A stretch of 7,273 bases of DNA from an uncultured Lachnobacterium sp. (GTDB lineage: Bacteria; Bacillota; Clostridia; Lachnospirales; Lachnospiraceae): positions 1 to 7,273 of the forward strand of contig URLU01000109.1 of assembly GCA_900548765.1 (NCBI GenBank). Direction: 5' to 3'. Below the pieces are notes generated by a model that worked only from the letters and a program-made list of their open reading frames with translations, was not told the origin of the DNA and ran no database searches. Of this stretch, positions 7,040-7,273 are shown piece after piece. Made by a program: the position numbers and the translations under genes. How positions within the stretch are numbered: position 1 is the stretch's first letter; every line of letters starts with the position of its first letter.

Positions 7040-7074
7040 AAAATCCATGTTCCTTAATTTGGAACATGGATTTT
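7040..7074. terminator. Bidirectional intrinsic terminator between convergent genes
   Basis: A perfect 14-bp stem pairs AAAATCCATGTTCC (7040-7053) with GGAACATGGATTTT (7061-7074) around a 7-base loop. On the - strand it ends in a five-T run starting 24 bases after the flavoenzyme stop, so it is well placed there. On the + strand it has only four T's and lies about 100 bases after the rpn stop, so it is a weaker end for that gene. The 98 bases between the rpn stop and the stem hold no gene that I recognise. Confidence 0.8.
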
Positions 7075-7097
7075 GTGGTAACGGGGTAATTAATAAT

Positions 7098-7273
7098 TTA
7101 TATTTCACATGCAACATCATATGCTGATTTAATAGCATGATCAATATTACTTGGACGTTCTCCGGCACAATCACCAATATAGTGAAGTGGGAGAGGACAA
7201 TCTGAAAGCTCTGGAAGATTCTTTCTTGCACCAACAGCCATTACAACAAAGTCTGAAGCAATTTCTTCTGTTG
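7098..7273 (-). CDS. NADH:flavin oxidoreductase / enoate-reductase-like flavoprotein, C-terminal fragment (5' part outside window)
   Basis: The - strand is open from the right edge to TAA at 7100-7098, giving 57 C-terminal residues. They read FVVMAVGARKNLPEL (8-22), then YIGDCAGERPSNIDHAIKSA (31-50). This is the end of the FAD/NAD(P)-binding domain of the old-yellow-enzyme fusion family (2-enoate reductase, 2,4-dienoyl-CoA reductase, bile-acid oxidoreductase relatives). The Asp of the GD motif contacts FAD, and the final AI-x-SAYDVA helix is characteristic. Such enzymes reduce activated C=C bonds with NAD(P)H, usually in anaerobes through an additional 4Fe-4S cluster and FMN domain, which would lie outside the window. 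The substrate cannot be told from this fragment. The gene is convergent with the rpn-like gene. Confidence 0.78.
   Translation of the reverse strand, partial: TEEIASDFVVMAVGARKNLPELSDCPLPLHYIGDCAGERPSNIDHAIKSAYDVACEI

Noticed and set aside
7034..7234. A 66-codon - strand frame at the right end.
   Set aside because: It runs through the terminator hairpin and is out of frame with the recognisable flavoenzyme tail that occupies the same bases.

Overview
The window looks like chromosome from a low-to-moderate-GC, obligately anaerobic Bacillota, most likely a gut Lachnospiraceae of the Roseburia/Agathobacter kind. This is an inference from several signs: strong AGGAGG-type ribosome binding sites, a single-chain PurL with a fused glutaminase, a Rad3/DinG-type helicase of a style familiar from clostridia, an Rpn-family nuclease gene, and the tail of an enoate-reductase-like flavoenzyme. 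No rRNA, tRNA, CRISPR array or complete insertion sequence is visible.

Layout, left to right. (1) Positions 1-875, + strand: the C-terminal part of a superfamily 2 DNA helicase whose start lies outside the window. (2) 846-1733, - strand: a complete LysR-type regulator whose 3' end overlaps the helicase by 30 bases. (3) 1734-1972: a very AT-rich divergent control region with a near-consensus promoter for the regulator, an extended -10 for purL, and four copies of an ATACTWAW octamer. (4) 1973-5776, + strand: complete purL, the fourth step of de novo purine synthesis, closed by a clean intrinsic terminator at 5811-5850. (5) 5988-6941, + strand: an Rpn/YhgA-like PD-(D/E)XK nuclease gene starting at TTG and visibly more AT-rich than purL. 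(6) 7040-7074: a perfect 14-bp stem that probably terminates the two convergent genes around it. (7) 7098-7273, - strand: the C-terminal 57 residues of an NADH:flavin oxidoreductase.

The genes do not form one operon. Each appears to be its own transcription unit, and only the lysR/purL divergent pair shares a control region. The most interesting element is inside the rpn gene. A perfect extended -10 (6695-6703) is followed by a well-spaced Shine-Dalgarno (6756-6762) and an in-frame ATG (6771), which would express only the last 56 residues. This matches the published gene-within-gene toxin/antitoxin arrangement of Rpn anti-phage systems (RpnL/RpnS), so the locus is a candidate self-contained defence module. 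That reading comes from sequence signals alone.
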